64,000 nt of DNA from Botryosphaeria dothidea (Eukaryota > Ascomycota > Dothideomycetes > Botryosphaeriales > Botryosphaeriaceae): the NCBI GenBank assembly GCA_011503125.2, contig WWBZ02000002.1:620001-684000 (forward strand). Direction: 5' to 3'. Each line of letters begins with the position of its first letter. The stretch's first letter is position 1. Position numbers and translations under genes: made by a program. Under the pieces are notes generated by a model. It was given only the letters and a program-made list of their open reading frames with translations, did not search any database and had not been told where the DNA came from. Shown piece after piece: positions 36,038-46,180 of this stretch.

Positions 36038-37828
36038 GTGAAGCTTGGAGTCTACAAAACATGACTGAGGAAGCGAAAAGTTTATTTCGGCGTCGCACCT
36101 TGTCTGTTCGTTGTGACTGCTCAGCACCATAACCACTCCCCCACCAGAACCAATCCTGTGACTCCAAACCACGGCGTCCAGCCCCGGTCACGATCAGCTG
36201 TCGACACCATCTCGTCAGTGACGCCCGAATCACGCTCCTCTCTCCCTTGGCCACTTTCCCTCTCGCTCCGGGCACCCGCTCGACGCTCCCCCCTCGCTCA
36301 TGCGCACGCCATGAATGCGCCCTCGGGGTGGCTCATCCACCAGGATCGATTTTTTCAACCAGGCCAGTTTCAAGGCCAATCCCATGTCCATACGAGCAAC
36401 TCCGCTGCATCCGCGAGTGAAGTCAATGCGCAGACGAAGCATCATAATCACCTCAAAGACAACCCTGAGCAAATGCAATACAGTACCGACGGCCCGGCCC
36501 ACGGTGGAAAGCCCACTACCGAGTCTCAGAATAAACCTTCGGAACGAGTGTCTTGGATGGGGTGCTTTTGCACATCGTGAGGTAATAATCATCACCTAGA
36601 CCGGACTCTCGGGAGATCAGACGCCATTCTCTCGTTTCCTGAGACTCCGCAGAGTCACGATGCTGGGTTTCTGGCGGCATGACTTTTTCTTCTGCTCGAA
36701 CGTGGAGACATGACAGGGCTTGAACTCCATTTCGCGGGCCTGTGCACACGGGAAGTGGGCTGTCAGGAGCGCGCTATCACAGAAATACCTATCGGAACGC
36801 CTGATTCTCTTGATCGAAAACGAAGCCACAACCGTCACTTCGAGGCAAACGGGTATTGAAGCAACTAGTGATTTCCGGTCACTTCTTTCACATACTTCTG
36901 CCCTTCCGTCTATATTGCCCTTCTCGAATACAACGGTGCCATCAAGATACACTGCACCCTGTCGATATTCCTGCAAGGTGTACCCCTTTGGAGGATATGG
37001 CCGAAGGGCACTGGAGTTACAGGCCACTACGGCCATCGACACGGTATGGAGAAGAAAAAAAAATAGAAGCTCATACTACATGAAACAAACAAATCGAAAC
37101 GTGTATATCTAAAGATCAACAATCTTTTCACCGCCGCCACCACCATCACAGCCGCCATCGGCGGGTCTTTTACCATTAGGCCCTGTACTAAACCCGGACC
37201 GTTGGCCGTCCCACACTTCGCTTAAGACTACCTGCCTTATCCGACCGCCTATCCCGCTCTTTGATGCGACGTCAAGGCTTATGGCGCTGTCAGCAATGCT
37301 GCATGATCATAATTCTATCCGAGGATATTGGCCGGACCTCCGGAATTGTCACGACATAGCAAAGAGTCATGACAGAATCGCTTGATCGTTTTGCAAATTT
37401 GCTGATCGAAGGATTCATGCTACATGGTTTCTTCTGTTGCACAAGATGGACCAGGGTCTCTATGCAGGTCGTCTTACTTTCGGCAATCGACTTCGCTGAT
37501 CGATCAAAGCGAATGCGAGGCCGAGTTCCAGAGCACGTGAAAGGGGAAACAGTACCTGGCTATCAGCAGTTACCGTATCGGGAAATTGTCGATAGCAGAG
37601 ACGACAAAGGTGTCTCCTCCAACTTCTATTCTCTCAACTGCACCATAACCACTTTTCATCGAGTTGGGAATTGCCATTGAAATCTTCCTCTGTTTCCTAG
37701 CTAGAACAGTCTATCTTCTCTAGCACCATCTATCAGAACTATCAGAACTTTGTTTTGCTGCAGCAGATGGCCTGCACCACGCCTCGCCGTGTCCTTCATC
37801 ATGACTTCACTCCATCCCTCAACACGCC

Positions 37829-39874
37829 TCAATCGTGATGCTCCACCGTCCTGTCCCCCTTCCACTTATCCCTGCCCGCCGCCGCGCCCCCCTCATCCTC
37901 ATCCCTCACCGGCAAATCGCGCCACATCATCAAGCAAACCACCAGGAACGGCAAGCTCGCCGCCGCGATAACACACAACCTCGTCTCCGTAACGCAATAC
38001 GCCCTCACCACCGCCTCTCTCACAGGATCCCCCCTAGGACGCTCCAACTGTCTCTTCAAACTCCCATACAGCTCCTCCGCGAGGTGCTTCTGCCCGTCCG
38101 GCAAGAACTCGTGTAGAAGCTTGGGCATGCTACTCGTCCACACCGCGCCGGCCACGGCCGTCCCCACGCTGCTGCCAACGCTGGAGAAGAGCATGAGCAC
38201 CGCCAACACGATAGCCAAGTCGCCGTGCACGACCGCCGCGTTGACGGCCGCCGTGTTGCAGATGACGTGCACGGCGCCGGCGAGCGCGTTGCAGCACTGG
38301 CACAGCACGAGCGCGCGGGTGTTCGTGCCGCGCGGGTCGCGCACCGCGGGGATGATGGCGAGGGTGCCGAGGACGCGGAGGGGGAGCGCGTACAGCGCGA
38401 GGCGCTTGTACCGCCCCGTTTGACGGATGACCCAGGCGACCAGGATGCCGAGCACGCAGGAGGTGATGCTGAAGATATTAGCGATGTAGCCGGCTTCGCG
38501 GATGGAGAGCGAGTGGACGACTTGGAGGAAGGAGGGGAAGTAGGCGTGGTAGCAGCTGTGGGGTTTGTTAGTCTCGCTTGGGCCTGGGGTGAAGTGTCGG
38601 GATAGTGCGGCTGCGAACTCACTTGAAAGCGGCGAAGCCGATGAAGCAGAGTAGGCAGGATCCGAGGACGGTGCGGTCCATGATTACGCGGATGGGGATG
38701 AGCTTGACCGGCGCGAACTTCCATTCCCATGCTACGAAGAGACAAAGACAGGAGTAGCCGGCGAGGAACTTGGTGAGCATGGATGGTTCGAGCCATCCTG
38801 CCGGAGAGTTCGAGCGGAGACTGAGCGGAAGTAGGATCATTGCTAGGCCAATGACGAATAGAAATGATCCAACGACTACTTGAGGTCAGTATTTTCAAGG
38901 ATGTTGCGCGCGGCTATAGGACAGAATCTTACCGTCGAACTGGATGGCGAATTTCTTCATCTGCTCTAGCCATGGCTCCTTTCGCTGCAGGTCGTTCGAC
39001 CGGAGTAGACCTTTTCGGATTGCTACATGTTTAGTATAGAATAGGAGATAAATGATAGGGACAGACACCAAAGGTGTCGTAATGGCAAAGACGATATAAG
39101 CCCATCTCCAAGACCAACTGTCTTGGAAATATTGTGCCACAGCCGGTCCAGCAAACGTAGTTATAATATATGGAGTTCCAGATAGAGACATTGCCAATGC
39201 ACGGTTTCTGAGACTGGAGGTGTCTGCGAGGAAGACTGTTAAGACATAGTCTCCTCCGTCAAATCCTATCGAGTAGAATATCTGTAGACGAGTGAGCAAA
39301 GTTTGGCTTTAGAGTGAGCAATGGTTCATATGCAGCATACCTGAGCAATGGCATATACAGGCACATTTCTGCACGCCGCCATCAGTATCAATCCTACACG
39401 AAACGGTTTAGTACAGTACATGTCTCGAGCCCACAGAAAACAAGAAGACCCACCGAGTGTTGTACACGCCACCATAATAACGTATCCCTCACCACGTCCC
39501 CAAATATCAATCAATTTGGCGATGGGGACGCGGGCTGCACCGCCGATGAGGCTGGTGCAGATGGAAATGATAGAAATAAGGGCGTGTTCAGAGAAGTCAC
39601 TTGTGACATATGTTGCTAAACTGGAACTGGCTTGCGACTCCAGTGAAGCTCCCAAAATAACAACGAAGACAGCAAGGTAAGCGACCTTCAGCAGGCCAGG
39701 AGTCCATATTGAGCGGACGGCCTCAATCTCCTGAACACCATAGTTCGGAGGGTCGTCCGGATGTTCGCGCTCATCATCCATCAAGAGAGGCGCGTCTTCG
39801 CCGGGTAAGTCTGGCGACTCGGCTCGGGAATATGCGGGTCCTTGTTCAGACCGGCTGCGATCCTGCAGGATCAT
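37829..39874 (-). CDS. Siderophore-iron transporter, SIT/MirB-type MFS
   Basis: Five exons (39874-39454, 39393-39341, 39281-38933, 38875-38623, 38555-37829) join to 600 residues, the normal size of SIT-family transporters with about 14 membrane segments. An acidic cytoplasmic N-terminus (DDEREHPDDPPNYG) precedes the first helix. Family-typical blocks are RVPIAKLIDIWGRGEGY, the VACTTLGLILMAACRNV segment restored by splicing, AQIFYSIGFDGGDYVL and FDVVGSFLFVIGLA. Family members take up ferri-siderophores by proton symport at the plasma membrane. Which siderophore is carried cannot be read from sequence, but ferrichrome-type compounds fit the NRPS nearby. An ATCTGATAA site lies 302 bases upstream of the start and is shared with the divergent oxidoreductase relic. 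A GTG codon 30 bases upstream in the same frame was rejected as a start. Confidence 0.9.
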
Positions 39875-40175
39875 GATAAGATAGCGCGCGCGGGGCCACA
39901 GCACGGGCAGCGTTTAAAGCCAAAAACAAGAAAGTGTTGCGTGTAGTCAAAACTCGGAGAATCGCGATTGACTGCAGTGAGGTACGCGGCCGCTGACGCA
40001 GTTACTTTGAGAGCTGAAGCGCGGGCCTTCGCAATGTTTCACGAGAATGGCAGCCAAAACGCGCGTGCCGACAAGCGCCGGGCAGATGCCGACAAGGCAG
40101 GCACAGGCACCGGACTTTCCGCGGTATCGGCGGGCGAATAGCAGAGCCCGTGCTTGGGTCTAGCGAGCAAAGCGG

Positions 40176-40184
40176 ATCTGATAA
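40176..40184 (+). promoter_or_regulatory. ATCTGATAA iron-GATA site upstream of MFS gene
   Basis: A perfect ATCWGATAA motif 302 bases upstream of the MFS transporter start and about 350 bases upstream of the divergent AIF-like relic, so it could have served both. Confidence 0.6.
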
Positions 40185-40529
40185 CTTAAACAGCCACTCT
40201 AAATCCACACGTCCCACTCTCGCTCCCCCGTCACGCCCACTTCGCCTGCCCGTCCTAGCCCTGCTTGGACAGCCACCTGTCGCGCTGCATTTACAAGCCC
40301 GGCGCCGCCCCAGTCACCGGCCCTGCCGCTATGCTCGCGGCTGAACCCTCGCTGGAGATGCCGCAAATACGCGGCCCTGAGAAAATCCACAAGCAATTGG
40401 CCAGCTGAACCCCTCGAGTCGCTCTTCCCGGCATTTTGGGTGAAGCTGTGTTCCTGGTACCTAGACCGCCATGGCTCCCCAGCGCTGTCCTCACCCCCGC
40501 CAGCAACGGCACCAACCACGGCCACGCGG

Positions 40530-41880
40530 CCTACTCGTCAAAGCGCCGTGTCTCTGTCGTTGGTGGGGCTTGCGCCGATGTCGCTGAAATTCTGCGCCTG
40601 CTCAATGGCCTCGATCGAAAGCCTGTCCGCCCTGCCTTCGGGCATTCCAAGTCCGACGCTCCGCCTCCGCGTCCGAAGAAGCCCGTTGAAACCACGCGGA
40701 TAGATGAGCGCGACGGTTTCTGTATGTACTTCGTCCTTGCAATTGTCTTCATGAGGTAAGAGTAGAATCATCCTGAAATACATCTATGTGCAGTCTCACC
40801 TGTCGGAGTTCCGCTCGTCCGTGTGGCTAAGGGCTCCGTCGAACCCTCATGGCTGTGCTACAAGACTTCGTAGCGCCTAAAGCAACGGAGTGTCATCCGT
40901 CATGGAAGCATCAAGCGCATCAAACCTGAGGCATTGTCTGCTATCTTTTTTGACTATGAGGATGAGAATGAGAATGAAGAGAATACCTTCAACTATGACA
41001 ACCTGCTTCTGGCTACCGACTCACAAAGAGAATAGTCAATTATTCCGAATACCACCTCATTTAAGCTTAAGATAATTGAGATTCAGAAGAAAATTGCTGA
41101 TATCGAAGTTGCTAAAGGCAACGCTGCGGCGGTCATCAATAGAGGTGAGCATTTCATCAGATCCTGTTGATCCTCGCGGATCACCACTCATTACGTCGAC
41201 TTCCAGGCGCCGATGGGACTGAATTCGCAGGGAAGATCAAGAACCGTCATCCCCACAATCGGCTGATCCTCATCCACTCTCGCGATGAGCTGCTGTCCAA
41301 TGAGCCGCTTCCCTCCAAATTCAACGCTCAAGCCTCGTCAATGCTGCATACCTGGGCGTAGAGGTCGTTCTGGGACGGCGTGTCAACATCAACACAGAAG
41401 ACGGCTTCCCCAAGATTTTCCTCACCGATGGCAGAGTCATCAAGGCTGGCTACGTCTTCCCGAAGACTTCGAGATTTTCACCGAACACGAATTGTTTGCG
41501 TTGATGAGAGCCGGCTATGTTGAGATCACTTCACAATAAGTTGACCAACTAATCACGCAGCTCAACATCCAGCTGAAGGTCGCCACCAGTATGCCTTTAA
41601 GAGACCACGAATGTAGGCTACCACTCTACTGCCGGCCAAATCTGTCGCTGGTCTGATATTAAGCGCGCTGAACCTGATGTGGTTATAGGTCAGGTTGCCG
41701 CTGCCAATATTTTCAACGCATCCTGGAGAAAAGATGACCCCAACGTTGAAGTTGAAACCGCACAACTCCTTGAGGTCAGTTCCATGATACCTCATGCAAT
41801 AGGCTTGTCATAGGTCACCTATCATCCCGACAAAGGTGTTTTGCTGGGTCGGGAGCGGATGGCGGAGGTCTCCGATTGTG
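40530..41880 (+). pseudogene. Relic of an AIF-like FAD/NAD(P)H oxidoreductase
   Basis: Pieces of one flavoprotein appear in order but in different frames. They are a Rossmann-like start (KRRVSVVGGACADVAEILRL) with ERDGF further on; SPVGVPLVRVAKGS after a plausible intron; NYDNLLLATDSQRE near 40990; GADGTEFAGKIKNRHP followed by LILIHSRDELLSNEPLPSKF near 41208-41320; GVEVVLGRRVNINTEDG in a shifted frame near 41354; and GQICRWSDIKRAEPD near 41637. This order matches apoptosis-inducing-factor-like NAD(P)H oxidoreductases of fungi. Stops interrupt the reading near 40870 and 41033, and a +1 shift occurs near 41345, so the gene is very probably dead. The Rossmann glycines and the usual TGSQR block are also altered. 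Its iron-GATA site at 40176 suggests that it once belonged to the iron regulon. No restored sequence was assembled. Confidence 0.65.
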
Positions 41881-43011
41881 ACCCAGGCTGGCCAATAAGT
41901 TTCCTATCAAAAGAAAAAAAAGGGACTCTCATCTACCATCTGTTGTTTTAGGTACCTTGAAGCTTGTCGGTTTGTCTGATCCTGAACCATCTTTGGAGGC
42001 AGTCTGGCGATGCGCGGTGCAGCCAACGCTCAAATGCACATTTTCCCCTCCGGAGTCTCTGAACCCTACAATCCTGTCCCGTGCGAACACCAACCAGTGT
42101 TTTGTTATCGTATCACTTGGCCAGATAGAGGATGTGCCATGGCGTTGCGGGACGCAGGCCCTCACCGCCGCCACATGATCTTTTGGGATTCTTCTCATGC
42201 AGCCCCTCCCGCACTACGGACCGCTTTCCGCATGGTCTCAGATGCGTCACTGGGAAACCAACAGGTCCTCGCTGGCAGATCTTCCAAGAGTTCCACTAGG
42301 ACTCACTCAGAAGCCACCAACATCCACACGGTCTTAAAAGAAGCAGCTGCGCGAAAAAGCAGTTCAAATTTCCGGGGGGGTCTGCTGCTGCTCCCGCGCG
42401 AAGAGACTGAAACTTACTCATGAGCTTTGGCGACAGCCCCAATACCTCTCACGGGAACCTGAAGCTCGTCGGGTTGTGAATAACATTAATATTCTTGGAA
42501 ATTTCATGCTCGGACGACTGTCCCTCAACCCGCGCGCGAAAGTCCGACTGTTGCTGCAATATTTCAAAGCCAAGTATTTCTATCTTTGCATGTAGCAGCC
42601 ACTGGCCGTACTTTTGGCGTCATCCACTTTCACGGTGAGACTATACAACTGGACCACTTCAGAAGCGGCAAAGACAGTGTCAAAGAGGCATGGGAAGCTA
42701 CAGCGCCAAGATTATAGGCGAATGATGCTATAATCGCCGAAGGTTTGCGCGCCGGTCGCGGAGGGTCCGGTTAAGGTTGTGGCGTCTTCGACCATTTCAA
42801 GCCAGTTTTGGTAGGTGGCGTCCATGATGTCGCATGGATCAGAAGTAGGTAGGTTCGCTTGCCTCCTCTCGCAAAGGCGAGCAAAGGTTTGAGCCTGGTA
42901 GATTGGTCGATACGTAACAGAGAAAAGACTCATGCAACTCGAAGATTCTTATCGGGTGTTTTACTACTCACGCTCGGCTCTAGCCTCGGATCCGAGGTCA
43001 AGCGACCCTTT

Positions 43012-43020
43012 TTATCAGAT
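43012..43020 (-). promoter_or_regulatory. ATCTGATAA iron-GATA site, distal to sidF-like gene
   Basis: A perfect motif on the minus strand, about 1.27 kb upstream of the acyltransferase start. It may be a distal site or belong to a decayed gene. Confidence 0.45.
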
Positions 43021-43853
43021 CTTTCGATGCAGAAACCGGCTATAACGGGGTTTATAGTGGAGTCACGCTTACCCCAGGGTTGGCGCCCAGTCATGCATTG
43101 GACACCATCCGGGCCGATCTCTGGCTTGTGGGCTGCAAAAAAAGCAGGCTGGTGTGACCTCGCTTTTGCCAACATTTCCTTCCGTAAGGTCGAGGGCAAC
43201 ATGCGGAATTCTTCCGAGGTGCAACACTAAAAGGAAGGGATAGGCAGAGGAGCAATGATCTATGGATGATTGCCACCAGGCATGAGGCGCTACATCCCGC
43301 TAATTTCTCTGCAATATGCCGAGCGGACACAAGGACACGGTGCCAACCGTCAGCTGTCCGCTGCCCTCGGCGGGGCTGGAAGGTAGCATTCGGGAGCCTA
43401 CCGTTCGTCCCCGAGGCCAAGTGCACCGCGGCGCCTATCGTCGGGGACCCCATTTTGGACCGATGCTCTTTATCGCTATCGCCGAGAATCAAAACATCAC
43501 TGACAGAGCGCAGGAAAGGCAAGCCACAAACTTTGTTTTAGCCTGGAGCACGCCGGGGTCTTGTTCACAAAACACAGCTGCCGATTTAGGACTGTTCGAA
43601 AACACCTGTCCTGAAGAGGTTCGAGAAAACAAAGAGAAAGAGCCGATTCCACAACGTTGCTCTACTCGCCTACCGGTCTATCTGCACCGAGATCCGAATC
43701 GCTGATCGGTCGCATCTCGTACAGAATTTTTAGTATATGCGAACACAGAAACACGATTGGACGAAAGATGACGATCGATGCTGAAGCCGGATGGGCAAGG
43801 CAAGCGAGGTGGAGAAGGCAGAAATCTAACGAAGGAACGTGGTCAGGCGGTCC

Positions 43854-43862
43854 ATCAGATAA
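43854..43862 (+). promoter_or_regulatory. ATCAGATAA iron-GATA site upstream of sidF-like gene
   Basis: A perfect ATCWGATAA motif 438 bases upstream of the acyltransferase start codon, at the same kind of distance as at the other genes of the locus. Confidence 0.6.
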
Positions 43863-44291
43863 GATGGCGAGGCATCTAATCTGGGAATCGGTTCCGCGGC
43901 ATTTCTGGCAAGGGTGTCGGTCTGGTCGGCAGTAATATTTTTTTTCTGGTAGGACGGGACGAGAGCTGCAGATCAGCGGACAACAAGCCTTGGCAGCGCT
44001 CACAGGTTGCCCGTGCCAAGGCGGAGGGGTCAGTGTACGAGGAGAGGAAGAGGAGAAAGCTCTGACACGCGACGACCAGGGTCTCCGAAAGCTGTACCGG
44101 TCTGCCGTGCGTCAGTCCATATGCCGGCAAAAAAGTTGTCGACCACCACCTGAAATTGCACAATCGCCAGTCTTCTTGACGACTTCATCTACTGCTGCGA
44201 ACTACTACGGGATCAACCTTCTTTCCATCGTCCCTGAAACCTCAGCCCTGTGATTTGCTTGTATATCCCCCGCAATTACTCGCGGCACACC

Positions 44292-45611
44292 ATGCCAGCA
44301 GTCGAACCCACCCCAATAAGTTCACAGCTAAAGCTGCCGTTGCAGCTCAAACTTCCGCATCCTTGGCTCACAACCTACACCACGGACGTAGCAGCCTACG
44401 ATAATGGCCTCAAGCAATACCGCATCCAGCCCGCGAAGACCCAGTCCAAGAATGGCCGCCCGCTACCGCAGCAGCTTCACAAGGAGGACCTGACCTGGTC
44501 CGACCTCAAGCACGATGATAACTCAGACCTCAAGGATTCGGACAACAGCTCGTGGGCCCGCGCCCGCCGCACTCCCGCAACCACCATCAGCTGGACCGCT
44601 CAACGGCCCACCGTCCAGCAAGTCTGGCTGGTCGCCTACGCCCTCGTGACGCTGCACCACAAGCTCGAGAGCATCCGCCTGGTGCTCTCCGGCCCCCAGT
44701 GGCAGGACGTCGGCCGCGAGCTGCAGCGCGTCGGCCTCATCGTCGAGCACCCGCGCGCCGGTGAGTACCCGCCGCCCACCGCGCAGTTCCTGCTGTTCGC
44801 GGGCATGTTCTGGCAGGGCGCCGCCTCGCCCGTCGGCACGCGCCCCATCTGGCTGGGCGAGGCGGCCCTCGAGATCGAAGCCCAGTTCCCGCCGGTGCCC
44901 TTCCAGCAGGCGCCGGTGACGGTGTCGTTCGACGCAGCGCCGCGCCACACGCAGCACCTGGTGCGCCCGCGCAAGCCCACGCCCGGCTCCGTGCTGTACA
45001 GCCGCTACATCCCGCACCTGGGCGAGCACTTCTCCATGGTCGCCCTCGACTACGCCGACCCGCAGCACCTCGACTACTTCCACGTCTGGCAGAACGACCC
45101 GCGCGTCGCCAAGGGCTGGAACGAGACGGGCACCCTCGACCAGCACCGCGAGTATCTGCGCAAGCTCCACGAGGACCCGCACGTCCTGACCATCCTCGCC
45201 CGCTTCGACGACGTCTTCTTCGCGTACTACGAGGTCTACTGGGCCAAGGAGGACCACATGGGCGCGCACTACCCGGCCGGCGACTACGACCGCGGCCGCC
45301 ACTCGCTGGTCGGCGACACGCGCTTCCGCGGCCCGCACCGCGTCAGCGCCTGGTGGAGCGGCATCATGCACTACATGTTCCTCGACGATCCGCGCACGGA
45401 GAGCCTGGTCGGCGAGCCCAAGTACGTGAACAGCACCGTGCTGGCGTACGACTTCGCGCACGGGTTCCACGTCATGCGGCTGGTCGATCTGCCGCACAAG
45501 CGGAGCGCGTTCGTGAGGTGCACGCGCGAGAAGTTCTTCCAGATTTGCCCGTTGAGCTGGGATGGGGAGGATGTCATTGCGCCGAGCAGGGATCGGTTGG
45601 CGAAGTTGTGA
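44292..45611 (+). CDS. sidF: N5-hydroxyornithine acyltransferase, SidF-like
   Basis: This single-exon gene encodes 439 residues. It is an IucB/GNAT-family acyltransferase that would move an acyl group from CoA to the hydroxyamino group of N5-hydroxyornithine, creating the hydroxamate that binds iron. The C-terminal GNAT half starts near residue 245 with VLYSRYIPHLGEHFSMVALD. It has DYFHVWQNDPRVAKGW and, near residues 326-342, HYPAGDYDRGRHSLVGD, typical of siderophore acyltransferases. The protein ends DRLAKL; AKL is a classical peroxisomal PTS1 signal, matching the peroxisomal location known for Aspergillus SidF and arguing against the cytosolic acetyltransferase SidL. The adjacent SidI-like ligase would supply the acyl-CoA. 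The ATG at 44292 was preferred over an in-frame GTG at 44250. A 324-codon antisense frame is an artefact of high GC content. Confidence 0.88.
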   Translation: MPAVEPTPISSQLKLPLQLKLPHPWLTTYTTDVAAYDNGLKQYRIQPAKTQSKNGRPLPQQLHKEDLTWSDLKHDDNSDLKDSDNSSWARARRTPATTISWTAQRPTVQQVWLVAYALVTLHHKLESIRLVLSGPQWQDVGRELQRVGLIVEHPRAGEYPPPTAQFLLFAGMFWQGAASPVGTRPIWLGEAALEIEAQFPPVPFQQAPVTVSFDAAPRHTQHLVRPRKPTPGSVLYSRYIPHLGEHFSMVALDYADPQHLDYFHVWQNDPRVAKGWNETGTLDQHREYLRKLHEDPHVLTILARFDDVFFAYYEVYWAKEDHMGAHYPAGDYDRGRHSLVGDTRFRGPHRVSAWWSGIMHYMFLDDPRTESLVGEPKYVNSTVLAYDFAHGFHVMRLVDLPHKRSAFVRCTREKFFQICPLSWDGEDVIAPSRDRLAKL

Positions 45612-46180
45612 GGGGGCCGAGCTGAATTTCGGTGGTCATGATGGTGATGATGAAGCAGCGTTTTAATTCTCTCTGTGTATATATTCGTCCGTGTAGCTTT
45701 CGGTATGTGTTCTTTCTCTTTTTTTTTATTGCTTTTTTAGGCCAGGGATGGTCAAGAGGCATGAGCCAAAGGCCTCGTGAGGAGAATCGAAGCAGTTCAT
45801 GAATTATCACGTCCCTTGATCAGGTCTTAGGTGATTGATGAAACATTTTCGCTCAGTGGATTAAGATGTACAATGAATAGTGCATATAAAATCTCGTTGA
45901 TTGTCCTGAATGAAGTGAGACTGGAATAAGCAATGCGTGGCTGAAAAGCACGACTAACGTGAACTGCACCCAGACTGGAACTTCGCAAAAGAAAAAAAAA
46001 GATGGATATCTTATACTCTACAGGTATGGAACTGATGAAGAATCAAGGTATGGATATTCCAAAAGATCTAATCGCTACGCGAAATTGTATATATCCCAGC
46101 GCACAATTTTCTTGTTTTCCCCAACGCCAAACAATCATCAAGTCTAAAGGGTCAAAAAATGTCAAAAAGAAGCAGCGTAT
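45612..46180. other. Gap between convergent sidF-like and sidI-like genes
   Basis: A 569-base AT-rich stretch between two 3' ends, probably only terminators and UTRs. No gene is supported. Confidence 0.6.

Larger units (their letters stand above)
32262..37828. other. Long gap between the two transporter genes
   Basis: This 5.6-kb stretch holds the promoter side of the ABC gene and the 3' side of the MFS gene. It contains three perfect ATCWGATAA motifs (32728, 35195, 36029) and one candidate small gene (33292-33830). Other open frames near 35.5-36.6 kb (for example 35970-35539 minus, 36113-36580 plus) have no recognisable domain. No transposon ends were seen. Confidence 0.5.
41881..44291. other. 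Degenerate and promoter DNA upstream of the sidF-like gene
   Basis: After the oxidoreductase relic the plus strand has short open pieces without a full frame, including one near 42620-42716 ending FHGETIQLDHFRSGKD...ATAPRL before a stop. It may be part of another decayed gene, which I could not identify. A minus frame of 73 codons (42933-42712) is also unassigned. The right part holds two ATCWGATAA sites and is the promoter of the acyltransferase gene. Confidence 0.45.

Noticed and set aside
44523..45497. 324-codon open frame antisense to the SidF-like gene
   Set aside because: It is a shadow of third-position GC bias on the real strand; composition is Val/Ala/Arg-rich without motifs.
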